Assembly: GCA_010015655.1 (NCBI GenBank)
Contig: ML976710.1
Coordinates: 310,086 to 374,085, forward strand
DNA from: Bimuria novae-zelandiae CBS 107.79
Taxonomy: Eukaryota > Ascomycota > Dothideomycetes > Pleosporales > Didymosphaeriaceae
Reading direction: 5' to 3'
Length of the DNA: 64,000 nucleotides
The translations under genes were made by a program, and so were the position numbers. Under the pieces are notes generated by a model. The model was not told where the DNA came from and did not search any database. It was given only the letters and a program-made list of their open reading frames with translations. This document shows, piece by piece, positions 46,364-56,999 of this stretch (the stretch's first letter is position 1; the number at the start of each line of letters is the position of its first letter).

Positions 46364-47599
46364 TCAGTAAAATTGCTTGCCCTGGATATAGTCTCTCTCG
46401 ACTAACGTTAGATGATTAACCAAAATGTTGACCTTTCTTTCATGCACTATTATTTTCATTTCCTTGGCTATGTTATTCTGTGTCTGCCTTCTCATGCTTT
46501 CTTTTCGCTCTTGCGCCGTCTCCGCCTCGTCGGCCCCGAGATCTCGTCGGCTGTTTCTATGAGCGGCCAATGTAGTGCCAGACTCGTCGTACACCAAGTC
46601 ATTGTCATTATAGAGATTCATAGCATCGCCAAATGACCTCACTTGGTAGGGCCGACCCTCAATGAAATGTCGGCTATACGTTCTCAATGCTTCGCCTTTG
46701 CTGTCCTTCTCTGGAGAAAATATCAAAGGTCTTATGGACAGATTATGATCCCATGGTGCTGGCGGCGGATCTTCGGCGTCAGCCCATGGTACAAAATCTG
46801 GTGGCTCTTCATATGGTTGGGGCTTCGCTGGGCCTGGCTTGATCAGAGGATTGGAGAAACCCGGGTTGAGGAGCCGTTTTGTTAGCGGATTGATTCTGAG
46901 CTTAGGATCGCATTGGGGACATTTCCCAAGTTGTATTCGGTCCGAAGTGACCCTTCCCGCAAGGGTGCCCTCTGGATCGCTTTTTTCCTGCGCAAGTGCC
47001 CATTCTTCTGTTGGTTCCTTGATTAGTATATCGCAATGAAAACTCCTGCCATCTGCCTCTAAGCCGTTTCTCTTGGCATGGGGGCAGAGGAAGGCTCTAG
47101 GGTTAATATCGATATACCAAGGCCAATGGTTCTTCCCTTCAGGCAGGGTCTCCCCATCTGAGCCTTTTGCAAGAAACTTCATACAGTCGCTGCCCGTGAT
47201 GAAGCGGAGCTCACATAGACATGTGCCGTATCTGCTGACTATCTTGTCAACATCATGGAAATCCTCTCGAGATGTTGCTGATTCGACGATTTTGTCCTTT
47301 TGGATCTTTGTCAATCCAGGTCGGGGAAACGGCACGAGAGATCCGAATCGAAATGAAGTGAGAAGACGGTTCCTCCCTTCGGCTGAGTGTCCATTTATAG
47401 CTTCTTCACTCGTCCTGAGCTTTTCCCAGTATTCATACCATGTCTCATCGAGCTTTTCTGGGTAAATGTCCCAGTATCCACCGACTCGTTTCTCATACGA
47501 TCGACTACCAAGCGTGAGCTCCGTCTCATAAGATCTCGGTTGGAGGATCACTGACTGTAGCATGGACTCTGACGGCTTACAAAAGTTTAAAGTTTCCAT
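46364..47599 (-). CDS. Hypothetical protein, 411 aa, single exon
   Basis: A long uninterrupted minus-strand frame. The first ATG is at 47599 (METLNFCKPSESM); the frame stays open a further 60 bases upstream without an ATG, so a 5' exon is possible. The protein is hydrophilic with no signal peptide or membrane segment. It has conserved-looking Trp/Cys motifs: GGYWDIYPEKLDETWYEYW, YGTCLCELRFITGSDCMKF, HWPWYIDINPRAFLCPHAKRN and GKCPQCDPKLRINPLTKR. CPHAKRN..FHCDI..CPQCD could bind a metal. The C-terminus is basic and possibly helical. I do not recognise the family. Intact in an island of damaged genes, so probably expressed or recently acquired. Confidence 0.65.
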   Translation of the reverse strand: METLNFCKPSESMLQSVILQPRSYETELTLGSRSYEKRVGGYWDIYPEKLDETWYEYWEKLRTSEEAINGHSAEGRNRLLTSFRFGSLVPFPRPGLTKIQKDKIVESATSREDFHDVDKIVSRYGTCLCELRFITGSDCMKFLAKGSDGETLPEGKNHWPWYIDINPRAFLCPHAKRNGLEADGRSFHCDILIKEPTEEWALAQEKSDPEGTLAGRVTSDRIQLGKCPQCDPKLRINPLTKRLLNPGFSNPLIKPGPAKPQPYEEPPDFVPWADAEDPPPAPWDHNLSIRPLIFSPEKDSKGEALRTYSRHFIEGRPYQVRSFGDAMNLYNDNDLVYDESGTTLAAHRNSRRDLGADEAETAQERKESMRRQTQNNIAKEMKIIVHERKVNILVNHLTLVERDYIQGKQFY

Positions 47600-48493
47600 G
47601 TGGAGAAGATGACATGCGTCGTTGTTGAGATTTTTGTTGCGTAGGGGCCTTGCAGCGGCCACAGCAATACTTCTAAAGAACCTTTTGACCCCGAGGAAAG
47701 AGCAACCTTGCTACATGTGCACGTCGATTACTCTTGTACCATGCGCAACGAACACGAGAGGCCGTTAGCGATAATCCCTAAAAGTGCTTGTGTACAATCA
47801 TAGCTTACGCTTTGATGCACAGTTCCTCCTCGTTACAAATTTCGGCTCCGTAGACAACAGCCACGTGTAACCTACCGTTTTTGGGACTTCGATTCGATTT
47901 CCTCCATCAGGCTAGTTTGTGTCGGGACCGAAAACATCAGTACCCTCAGATCAGTAAGGAAACGAACTGTCAGCGCAGTTCTAGTTTCGGGCTACGCCCC
48001 GTTGCGTTTGATGTCTAGCGCGCGGCAGCTCAAGCATGTTCTAGAGAAATAGCCTCGGCGCGGGTAGAGGTTTTCCTGGCGGCTCTTTTGGTCTATCGAG
48101 TCGTAGGATCGGGAGCTTAGCAGACTGCCGCAGTGGCTGACGCTGCATTTACGACTGCTGAAACGACATTGAAGAGTTTTGGATATACAGGGGAGAGAGC
48201 ATCGTAAGTGATGGATGGAGCACTCTCGGCCGTGCGGAGACCTTTGGTGAAACGAAGACTCAAGCCAGGAAGCTCCTGCAGTGGCGACTATCATCAACGC
48301 CGCCAATTAGCCCATCGATAACGAGCATTGAACAATGGACGGAAGAAACCTTCCGCTGTATTCACACGAAAGCCACCATGCATCAGCACCCTACGGAAAA
48401 CAAGGCAGAGTCGGAAGGTGAGCATCCGCTCTACCGTCCAAAGTAGGAGCAGGCAAAGGAATAAGGAAAAAACGTTCAAAAGTAAAGATGCTC
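47600..48493. other. Intergenic, no supported gene
   Basis: This 0.9 kb contains the presumed promoter of the 411-aa gene. A cysteine-rich minus-strand frame (ATG 48294 down to 47992, eight Cys) lacks a convincing signal peptide or splice context and is not called. Confidence 0.5.
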
Positions 48494-49870
48494 TCAGTCA
48501 ACGTCCCACTCCAACTTGAGCGCATTGACAATCCATTCAGTCGGCCAATGCTGGGTACGTTCGAGTGTGACTAGTATCTCCAGAACTTCGCTCCTCTCTT
48601 CTTGGTCGGAAAGAAGAGGTCCCCAGATGAAGATGGTAGGACAGAAGCTGATGAGACAGGTAATGCATTCAGGCAAGCTCTTGCAGGAGCCACATATAGC
48701 GCGCGCATGCTCTAAAACCCGATTCTGGCGCGTATTAGTATTTACAGACATATACCAGATAGCTGACCATACGTCGATGTCCGATAGCTTGTGTCCTACA
48801 AAGCGTACCGCGGATTTTAGATCAGGCTTATAGGTGAGCAGGAGGATACAGCAAACGTGATAATAACCAAGGGCTACGACTAGTGACAGTCAAAATTGTT
48901 CTTGAACCATTTCAAAGACACGTACCATGCCAGTCAGCAGTAAAATAGATCTCTGGAAATTTGCTGTTTACGTTTGGACCGCTCCAGATAGGCTCGAAGC
49001 TATGCGGGCGATTCAGTTTCCAGCTTTCGATATCGTCCCAAAGGCCCTGCCATTGTTGCATCCTCAAAGTAGGATCTTCGGTGGGGTTTCTGTCAAAGCA
49101 GAAATGGGCAATCCGGGCGCAATTCCACGTCATCTCATTCGTCCACGCAGTCTCCAGCCTCAGCTGGGATAGAGGATGGTGTTTCGTCATGGCGGATGCC
49201 ATGGGATGCAACCGTAATGAGAAATCAATGTTAGGAGGTTGCTGAGTGATTGTCGCATTATATAAGCACTGGCGGACGTGAACCCAAAAAGCTGCTTCGC
49301 GTAGAGTAGGGGCTGACGGATCAACCGTCGTCGTTTGCGACGAACGTAGAATAGCTGATACTTCAGCCAAGCGTTGTTTTTGATCGACACCCAAGCTAGA
49401 TGGTACATTCAGTTGTTCGAAGAAACATAGAATGACGACGGCACAAAGCAGGTCATCATCGTGTAAAGCTGTGTTTAGATTGAGTCTTTCAATAATAAGT
49501 GCGGGGCAGGCTTGATAGGCTTCCTCTGCTATGTCATCATCTCGCAAATGGTGCGCGGCGAAGCATACCACAGCATGAAGCAATATTGTACAGCGGCTGA
49601 CTTGATGTGGCACACGCAAAGTGAATTGACGTGCTGGGTCCGTTGCATCTAACCATCGTCCTAGATCTTGGAACTGTAAGTATAGAACATTAACTCGTCG
49701 GAACGTGGGTAGGACTTAAGTCTTACGTTCAGCGTAGTGATGTACAAGCTGTGCTGCGCGACGGTCCATTGGCACGTGTTCCCCTGCTTGCGATTAGTGA
49801 CCGCGACCAAGATAACATTGATAGCTAGTGTCGCAATACAGTCTTCGGTTGGAGCAAGAGAAGAGGTGGA
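48494..49870 (-). pseudogene. Fungal transcription-factor remnant, MHR only, 5'-truncated
   Basis: Exons (minus strand) about 49870-49727, 49673-48926 and 48879-48494 join in frame and encode the middle homology region of an ARCA-like Zn2Cys6 regulator. Diagnostic stretches are FQDLGRWLDATDPARQF, VPHQVSRCTILLHAVVCFAAHHL, the LREAAFWVHVRQCLYNA segment, and ALGYYHVCCILLLTYKP. The expected N-terminal Zn2Cys6 cluster is missing. The frame stays open upstream only to TGA at 49871 and has no ATG in the right position. It is most likely a truncated pseudogene or a fragment whose 5' part was displaced. A start further upstream through an unseen exon cannot be excluded. Both introns (53 and 46 nt) have good consensus sites. 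Confidence 0.6.
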
Positions 49871-50157
49871 TCAAAAGAACAGGGGTTCCATGGAGTAAAT
49901 TTACAGGTATCCCACGACGCGCTAAGCAGGGGTTGGACCGGATCAATCTCGGCACGATTTCTCCGCTTAACAGGACCCGATCAAGAGCCCCCACAGTGCT
50001 AGAGACTTTTGCTGCCATCTCGAATGGACACCTAAGTCCTTGCCGATGTCGCGGCTCTCAGTCATATCGACGGCAAGTGACCGGATTGGGCGGAGACAAG
50101 CGTCGCGTTCGGAGCAGGCGTACCTATAGAATTCTGAATGCCCACAACGCGCTTCCC

Positions 50158-50367
50158 TCAGCTGCGGCTTGATCGGAACAACCTCGGCACAACAAGCCGG
50201 TTTCGATAGTCCACGTCGAGAATGCCCCAAGGACTACTGGGAGCTTTTGATATTTTTGAACCTGATGTTGGCACTTCGCGTCTCCATGTATGGCAATTAA
50301 GCGTCTCAATTTCGAGTAGCATCTTCTCAAAAAGTGCAACCGTATCTGCAGGATCTGTAATGGTACC
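50158..50367 (-). pseudogene. Short C-terminal gene fragment, unidentified
   Basis: The 69-codon minus-strand frame begins after a CAG acceptor-like site and ends at TGA 50158. It has protein-like composition (TITDPADTVALFEKMLLEIE, then SSPWGILDVDYRNRLVVPRL). No start codon. It lies against the transposon nest, which begins about 100 bp away. It is probably the last exon of a gene destroyed by insertion; the family is not recognised. Confidence 0.35.
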
Positions 50368-50460
50368 CTGCCGAGACAGTCAGTGCGCCGCGACACTAAC
50401 GCGCCACCCCAACACCAGCACCGCAGCCAGCAACATGAGGCTGTAGAGTTTTACACAAAA

Positions 50461-52459
50461 GCTTTTATCGCGAAATTTTCTAGAGTTAAGATTTTATAGA
50501 GCTATAAAAGATTACTAGCTAGTTAAATTATAAATATCTACTTAGTGTTTTAATTATTCGGCCACTACGCGATGCTAGCGCTAATAGCGTAGATATTATT
50601 ACATTAACGCGTATAGATGCCGGCGTAGGCTTCTTCCTCTTTATAATTATATAAGTAGCTTTTAAAGCATTCTAGCTTCCCTTTTTAGCAATTTTAAGAC
50701 GTTTTTAAAGTTGTTATTAAGCCTTGCGAGCCTATTAATAAAGGCATTACTTAGTAGCCTAATTAGCTTTCTCCTTAGCGCGCGTATTTCTAGCTACTAC
50801 ACGCGTAACACGCTTTTCCTATAGTAGACAAGCTTTAAGCTACCTATTTGCTATCTAGATCTCTCTCTACTCACTTTTCTAGAGTTATAGTTGTTACTTT
50901 TTAGCCTTTTATTAGCTAAGAGAATCGCGCGCCCTCTGTACGCGGGCAGGTAACTAGAAAATAGATCCTCTATGCCACTTATCTAGCTACTTAAAAGGTA
51001 GAGTCCTGCCCTTTATTTAACGCCGTTTCTGGTTTGTGAGGGCTTCTTGTAGCCCCTAATTCTTATGCTCTAGGAGCTACTTCTATATAGAGATTAAGTG
51101 TATAGTGCGACTTAGCTTCTTAGCCTTATTACCTCCCCTTATATTAATAATAACTTTTAAAAGCTAATTGATTTTGCGCTAATTAGACGCGCTAAGTACT
51201 AAAGTAGAACTTTTATATAATCTCTATTCTAAAGACTTATCTCTATTAAATTAACTAAGGATTAGTGTAGGATCTAGCGGCGAGATACCTATACACTTAA
51301 AAGCTTTAGTAATTAATTACAGCGTAACTAACGTTATCTAGGCCCTCTAAAATAGTGTAAAGAAGTCTCTTTTAGCGATTATTAATAGCCCCTAACTCTT
51401 ATACAGGTATACGGAGAGCTCGTCGGAGTAGGTAATAGAAAGAGACTTAAACACATAAACGTCTAGAGGCTATAGCGTATAAGTAGCGTAAGGGGGAAAT
51501 ATCGCAAGGAGGATCTTTTTCTAATTATAGTAGTTAATAAAATCTATAATAACGTAAGATCTATGCCTATTAAGGACTAAGAGTCGCTACTACTATTAAG
51601 CCTTCTCCTTAGTATAGCAATCAAACACCTGTTTTAGCTATTAAAGCCCTATCTCGTTATTTGACTATCTAGAGGTTAATAAGGTAATAAAGACTTTATA
51701 AGAATTAACGTTAATTTCCTTAACCTAGCTTGATTGTAGAGTCTCAGCGTTAGATCGATAGATTAGTGATAGATTAATAGTAGATCCATCGGCGCATATA
51801 CATGCGATAAGCGAGATCCACTCACGACTGCCATCCTAGATAGATTGCCTCACTTGGCGACTCTTATATATAGGCCTGTCGAAGATCCTTTTTGACCTGC
51901 CGGTGATGCCGAGTAGGAAGCCTTTTTCGTCCATATTATAGGTATGCTAAGGCTCTATGCTATACTTTATAATTTTTTTATATAGAAGCTTAAAGTAGAG
52001 CCTATATCTTGCGCCTAAATTAGCGTTATGGCAATTACTATCTAGCCTAGTCGTCTATCGCGAGATTAGGGAGTTAGGGTGGCGCCTAATAAAGTAATTA
52101 ACCTATCGCATAGAGATATCCTTTTTAGTAATAATTAATATAAAGTTTTAGATTATCTAACGCGTAGGGGGTAGACCTTTCTAAGTAAGACGCTGTATAT
52201 ACTATAAGAGCTTAGATTCTTATTATTAGTTAAGATTTTAGCAAGTCTATAGTAGCTATATACGCGCCTGCATAGCGCGTCTATGCCGGCGCGTTAATGT
52301 TAACCGCACAACACTAAATTCTTCTATAATTTTTCTATATAAAAAAGTTTCTCGAGGTTCTCGTGAGTCGATAGCGATAATTGCAGCCTCAATCGGATCC
52401 ATATTAGTGGAGATGCGGCGCGTCAAAGTTGAGGTGCTACATTTGTTGGGGTGGCGCGT
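50461..52459 (-). mobile_element. Pogo/Fot1-type element copy 2, degraded and incomplete
   Basis: This AT-rich block is collinear with the element at 1-1958. It shares the Lys/Arg-rich C-terminal region (about 50800-50950), the DDE-region relic near 51540-51590 and the same sequence order up to the TAGTGGAG..CGCGTCAAAGTTGAGG segment that precedes the right TIR. No complete left TIR is visible at 50.46 kb, and the right TIR is broken where copy 3 is inserted at a TA. Confidence 0.7.
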
Positions 52460-52461
52460 TA

Positions 52462-54573
52462 ACGTGTCCGTGCACTCAACGCCCGGATTCAGTCAACGCC
52501 CCGCTAAACACCATAACACCTTAATTAAAATAACGCTGTATATCTAACATAATTACTATTATTATACTATTTTATAGTAGAGTGCTGCATTAATGCTTAC
52601 GACTAACCTACACTATTTATATTTATATAGAAGCTTAACGTTGCGGCCGCGCCGCGTAGTTTTAGTTAGAGCTGCTAATGCGGCACCTAAGGCGTCTATA
52701 GTAAGTACAGCGTTAACCACACGTTTCTGACGCTTATTACTTTATATAGATAGCTAAGAGGCCTTTCTCTTACCCTTTTAGGCAGATTGTAGAGCTTTTA
52801 CTGCGTCACGAGCCTCCTTTTCGCGAGCACGCTCTGCTGCCTTCTCAGCCTTCTCCTTCTCTCTGGCTATCTTGGCTGCCTCCCGCGCCACACGCTTCTC
52901 CTCTATAATCTTCTTCTTGCACAACTTAGCTGCCTTCCTTAACTTAGCTATCTTAGCTTTTTAAAGTCTCCGCTCCTTCTCCTCTTGCTCCTATATAGAC
53001 TAACGTATACGTGCCTCCCTAACCTTTCTTAGTAACTAAAAAACTACACCTCTATAATATTCTTAATATTATTAAAGGTTAAGAGGCTTGCCCTTCTTCT
53101 TATATCTTTTCTTAACTAATAGCGCCTCCTTTAGCCCGTTAATTTCATGGCGAAGGAGCTTATTTTAAACAGAGATATAGTAGAGTAAGCGACTAAGCTT
53201 TTGCGCGTCCTTACTACTCTAGTCCTTTATTGCAGATTGCATAAGGCGATCTAGTTTACGCCAGTCAGATCCGCTAAGTGCTAACGTAGAGCTCTCTCGC
53301 AATACCTGCTCATCTAGGGTAGTGTTAGTGAACCTTTTAAGTATAACCTCTAGATTAAATAGTAATATACTAGTTACTTTAAAAGACTTGAGTATTGTCT
53401 CCTCCTTAAAGGAGCTTATCTACGCTTTCTAGAAAAGGGGGAAGAAGTCGCCTTTCTTAATTAAGAGTAGGCCTTAGCTCTTTTAGAGGTAGGTTATAAG
53501 CTTAGCTAAGTAGGCTAATAAGAGAGGCCTAAAGAGCACTATATTAAGCGGCTAAAGGGTGTAGATTAAACAAGGGGGTAAGATAGCTAGGAGAATCCTA
53601 TTCTAATTATAATAGTTAATAAAATCTATAGTAACATGGGATCTATGGCTATTAAGGATAAGTAGCCAATAGGATCGTCGAGCTTTTGCCTTTATATAGC
53701 GATCAAACACCTGCTTAAGCCAGGCAAGGCCAATATTATTATTTGTCCAGCCTAATAGTAATAAGGTGATGTGCACGCCATGCTTTCCTGCCTTAATATC
53801 CTTAACCTAGCTTAATTATATAGCCTTGTTAGTAGCCTAATAGATAAGGCTTGGCGGCAAGGCTGCTCCATCCGCGCATACACATGCTAGGATGGTAATC
53901 CATTCACGAGACCCATCTTAGAGAGATGCTCTAACCTCCTTCTTCTCCCACATCCGTCTGCTGAACACCCGTTTTAATCTACCAACAATACCAATCAAGC
54001 AGCCCTTTTCATCCATATTATACGTGTAACGAGGCTTAATATCGTATTCTTTTATTTTATTACGTAGGAAGTTAAAATATAGGCTATATTTATCCCCTAA
54101 GTTAGTATTATAGCGATTACTATCTATACTAGCTGCCTATCAAGAAATTAGATAGATGCTATGTTAGTTAATAAAGCGCGTGACCTAGCTCTCGCTCACT
54201 AGCTCCTTAGCTATTATTAACGCGAAATTTCGTATTATTTCTCTTATAGGTGGCAAGTGACGCGCGGTGAGCCCTTCTATATAGGTAATAAGCTCCTGCT
54301 CTTGCTAGGGACTAAGTTTCTATTAGTTAAACCCTATAATAGTACGTAACGTTTAAATTACTTAGTGCCTTTGTAATAGCGTATTTTAATTAACGCTATG
54401 CCTGCTAGCTACTTTAGTATAAGAAAATAATTCTCTAGGCCTTAGCAATTCTATTTCTTTAATTACAGTCGTAATTAAGCTTATGTTAGTGGCGTTATGG
54501 CACGTTGAAAGTTGGGGTGGTTTGTGTTCCGCGGGGCGTTGACTGAATCCGGGCGTTAAGTGCACGGACACGT
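52462..54573 (-). mobile_element. Pogo/Fot1-type element copy 3, full length with TIRs and TA duplication
   Basis: The element spans 2,112 bp. The left TIR 52462-52504 and right TIR 54531-54573 are 43-bp inverted repeats differing at one position (C versus T, compatible with RIP). TA dinucleotides flank both ends (52460-52461, 54574-54575), the expected target duplication. The transposase is on the minus strand and heavily degraded. The DDE-region relic near 53640-53680 reads L-I-L-N-S-H..SH, with the catalytic Asp changed to Asn. Basic, coiled-coil-like sequence lies at 52780-52960. Confidence 0.88.
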
Positions 54574-55874
54574 TACCGTGCCCGTGCACCCAACGCGCGC
54601 CGTCAGCCAACGCGCGGAATTGGCCCTAGTTATCACTAGCAAACTTAGGGCTATAGAGTTACGTACAATAGTTGTTATTACTAGATTTTCTAGTAGAGTG
54701 ATCTATAGGCCTATGCGATAGAATTTGCTACTAAAATTTATATAGTTAAAATATTTTATAGTTATAGCTATTTACTATAGGTGCAGGTGCTAAGCACGGC
54801 TTATAAGTAATACTACTACTTTATATAGCTATAGAACTACGTTTCTACCTCTTTTTAACCCCTTATTACTATAAGGCCTTACGCTTACGTTTTTATATAG
54901 TTTAAGATTTATTTTAAAAGTCGCGCTACTATTTCTTACGTACTCTCTTAGCTTTACGCGTATTAATAGCTTAGCGCTCTTTTACACGCTTTTTTTTTTA
55001 CTTTTCCTTCTTCCTTACTACTATCTAGCGCTTCTCTTTTATAATTTACTTCTTATACGCTATAGTAGTAGCCTTTAACTTTTTTACCTCTTCTTTTTAG
55101 AACTCCTCCTCCTCTACCTTACGCTTTACTAACCTTATCCGTGTGCGCGCTTCTCGAAAGGAGCGAGGAGTCTACATCATGTACGGTCCCTAGTACTTAT
55201 AGTATTATAGCAAAGCTAGAGGCTTGCCTTGCTTTTCTCGCTTCCTCTTAGTAGTAAGAGCGTTTATTAGACCTTCATTTTCGCTCCTTATAAGGGTGTT
55301 TTAGATAGCTATATAGTAGAGCGATTACTAAATAATTAATATATCTTTCTCTATTACACCCCTTAACGTACGCCTTGCTACTTGATCTAAAACCCTTTAC
55401 TATTCTCCTTTATAAATAGTAGCGTTAGAGTTACTATCTTCTGTAGTCTCGGAGTCGCTGTTTACAAACTTATTTAGTATAACGTTAGGGTTAAATGGGC
55501 TCACGCCCACTGCCTTAAAGGAGCTAAGTATATTTAATTTAGTAAAGCTAGCCACCTAGGCATCCTAAAATAGCGAGAAAAAGTCAGACTTCTTTACTAG
55601 TACTAGGCCTTTATGCTTAAAGAGGCGCTCTCCTAGCTTCTTTAAGTATACTATACTAAGAGGCTTAAATATTACTATATTAAGTGGCTGAAGCGTGTGC
55701 GTGCTGTAAGGTAGATAAATACCTATAAGAATCTTATACTAGTAGTAATACTCTAAAAACTCTTTAGTTAAGTAACTCCTATAGCTATCTACGAGCAATA
55801 GGCGGTACTTTCTTTAAGCTTTAGATATAGTAAAGCGCTGGAACACCTGTTATAGCTAAGTAAGGCCTAGGCCG

Positions 55875-56297
55875 TGTTAAGTCCCTACGGGTAGCTAGTC
55901 CGAAATGGGGTTAAGGTTGGTTCTCTAGCAGGAGCGATGTTGAAACGGGAAAGGGTGTATTAATAGCTCGCGCTTATTAATAAGGTGTTAGTATTAAAGT
56001 AAGGTGCGTCACAATTAAATCAACAAGAGCCTAAGTAAATCCAAACGATAGATTAATAAACAAGTTAAACACGAGGTGGAAGAGTCCATCCTCATGTTCC
56101 TATATACTTAGCATGCTTGACTTGCTCGCTTCGAGCATGTCGAGCGCAGCCTTGGCTTTCTGCATATGCTCGACTTGCTCGATTCGAGCGCTTCGAGCAG
56201 TCACGTGACCTGCCCATTGCTGTGCCACCATTGGCTCCCATAAGACCTTGGCCGTCTTAGAATGTTAGCCTGGTGATGCTAAATACAGATCCTAACA
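55875..56297 (-). repeat. LTR at the left (3' LTR in element orientation), little RIP
   Basis: This 423-bp copy keeps CpA/GpG-rich positions that are TA-shifted in its partner (for example GGTTGGTTCTCTAGCAGGAGCGATG here against GGTTAGTT..TAGTAGGAGTAAT there). It contains several TCGAGC palindromic clusters near 56120-56200. Confidence 0.9.
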
Positions 56298-56395
56298 TCA
56301 TCCCCTCTCTCCGACGATTCGTCCTCGAATCACATGACCTGTCTTACCAAACAGATAAAGTTCAGTTGCCCCGCTTCTTGGTGCGCTTTGCCACA

Positions 56396-56900
56396 ATGTC
56401 TTCCGCTAAAGCCCGCAACGGTGTTGTCTGTCCCATCTCTTGTAATCGTTGCTTACTTTCTGGCTCTAAGTACATCGTCATGCCGTCGTCTAATCCCAAC
56501 GCCTGTCTAAAGTGTTCTAAGTGCATCCGTGCGTAAAAGCCTTGCGTAAACTTGTCGTAGGCATCGTTAGACAAGACTCGTAATAAGTATAAAAAGAAGG
56601 TGGATGCGGATAAGAAATTATTAGTAGAAGTGTTAATCCAACTTCTGCGAAATAAGAAAATATTATAGTAGGCTAAAGAGCGTGCTAAGAAGAAGGCGTA
56701 ATGCCTTATATCTAAAATAAATACTACTAGAGAGTTAGAAGTAGAGGCGGCGTCAGAGGACTATCCTGCCGTAGTGGCTACTATTAGCTTCTCTCCTCTA
56801 ATGTAGTTAACACTAGGGTTATTAGATAATTACTCCGGTACCTTGCCTATAACCGCGAGCGGCTCTTAGGTATATTCCTATAGTATTAGTAGAGCAATTA
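56396..56900 (+). pseudogene. Antisense cysteine-rich ORF inside the LTR element
   Basis: ATG 56396, 99 bp inside the left LTR, opens a plus-strand frame opposite to gag-pol. Its first 46 codons are intact (MSSAKARNGVVCPISC.., then CLLSGSKYIV and CLKCSKCIRA, with seven Cys including CxxxCxxC and CxxCxxC spacings). They are followed by TAA at 56534. The same frame then continues through TAG/TAA codons explicable by C-to-T or G-to-A change into a basic helical stretch (DKTRNKYKKKVDADKKLL..LLRNKKIL..AKERAKKKA) and an acidic tail (ELEVEAASEDYP). It resembles Cys-rich plus coiled-coil hypothetical proteins I associate with fungal gypsy elements, but I cannot name a family. The complementary minus frame (56362-56574) is also open; the plus frame is preferred for its ATG, Cys spacing and charge pattern. 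Confidence 0.5.
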
Positions 56901-56999
56901 TTTGCAGTTTACTAAGTTTTCCTTAGGTTTCTATATATTCTTACTATATAGGTATCCCTTCTATTTAATAAGATATGTGCGTGGCTAATCCGTGTATTA

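Noticed and set aside
47992..48294. Small cysteine-rich minus-strand ORF (eight Cys), candidate secreted effector
   Set aside because: The ATG-initiated product lacks a credible signal peptide and there is no splice or promoter context. The apparently hydrophobic leader in an overlapping frame (to 48479) begins without an ATG.
56362..56574. Minus-strand 70-codon ORF near the left LTR of the gypsy element
   Set aside because: It is the complement of the cysteine-rich plus-strand frame, has no ATG at its apparent start and shows no pol-like motif.
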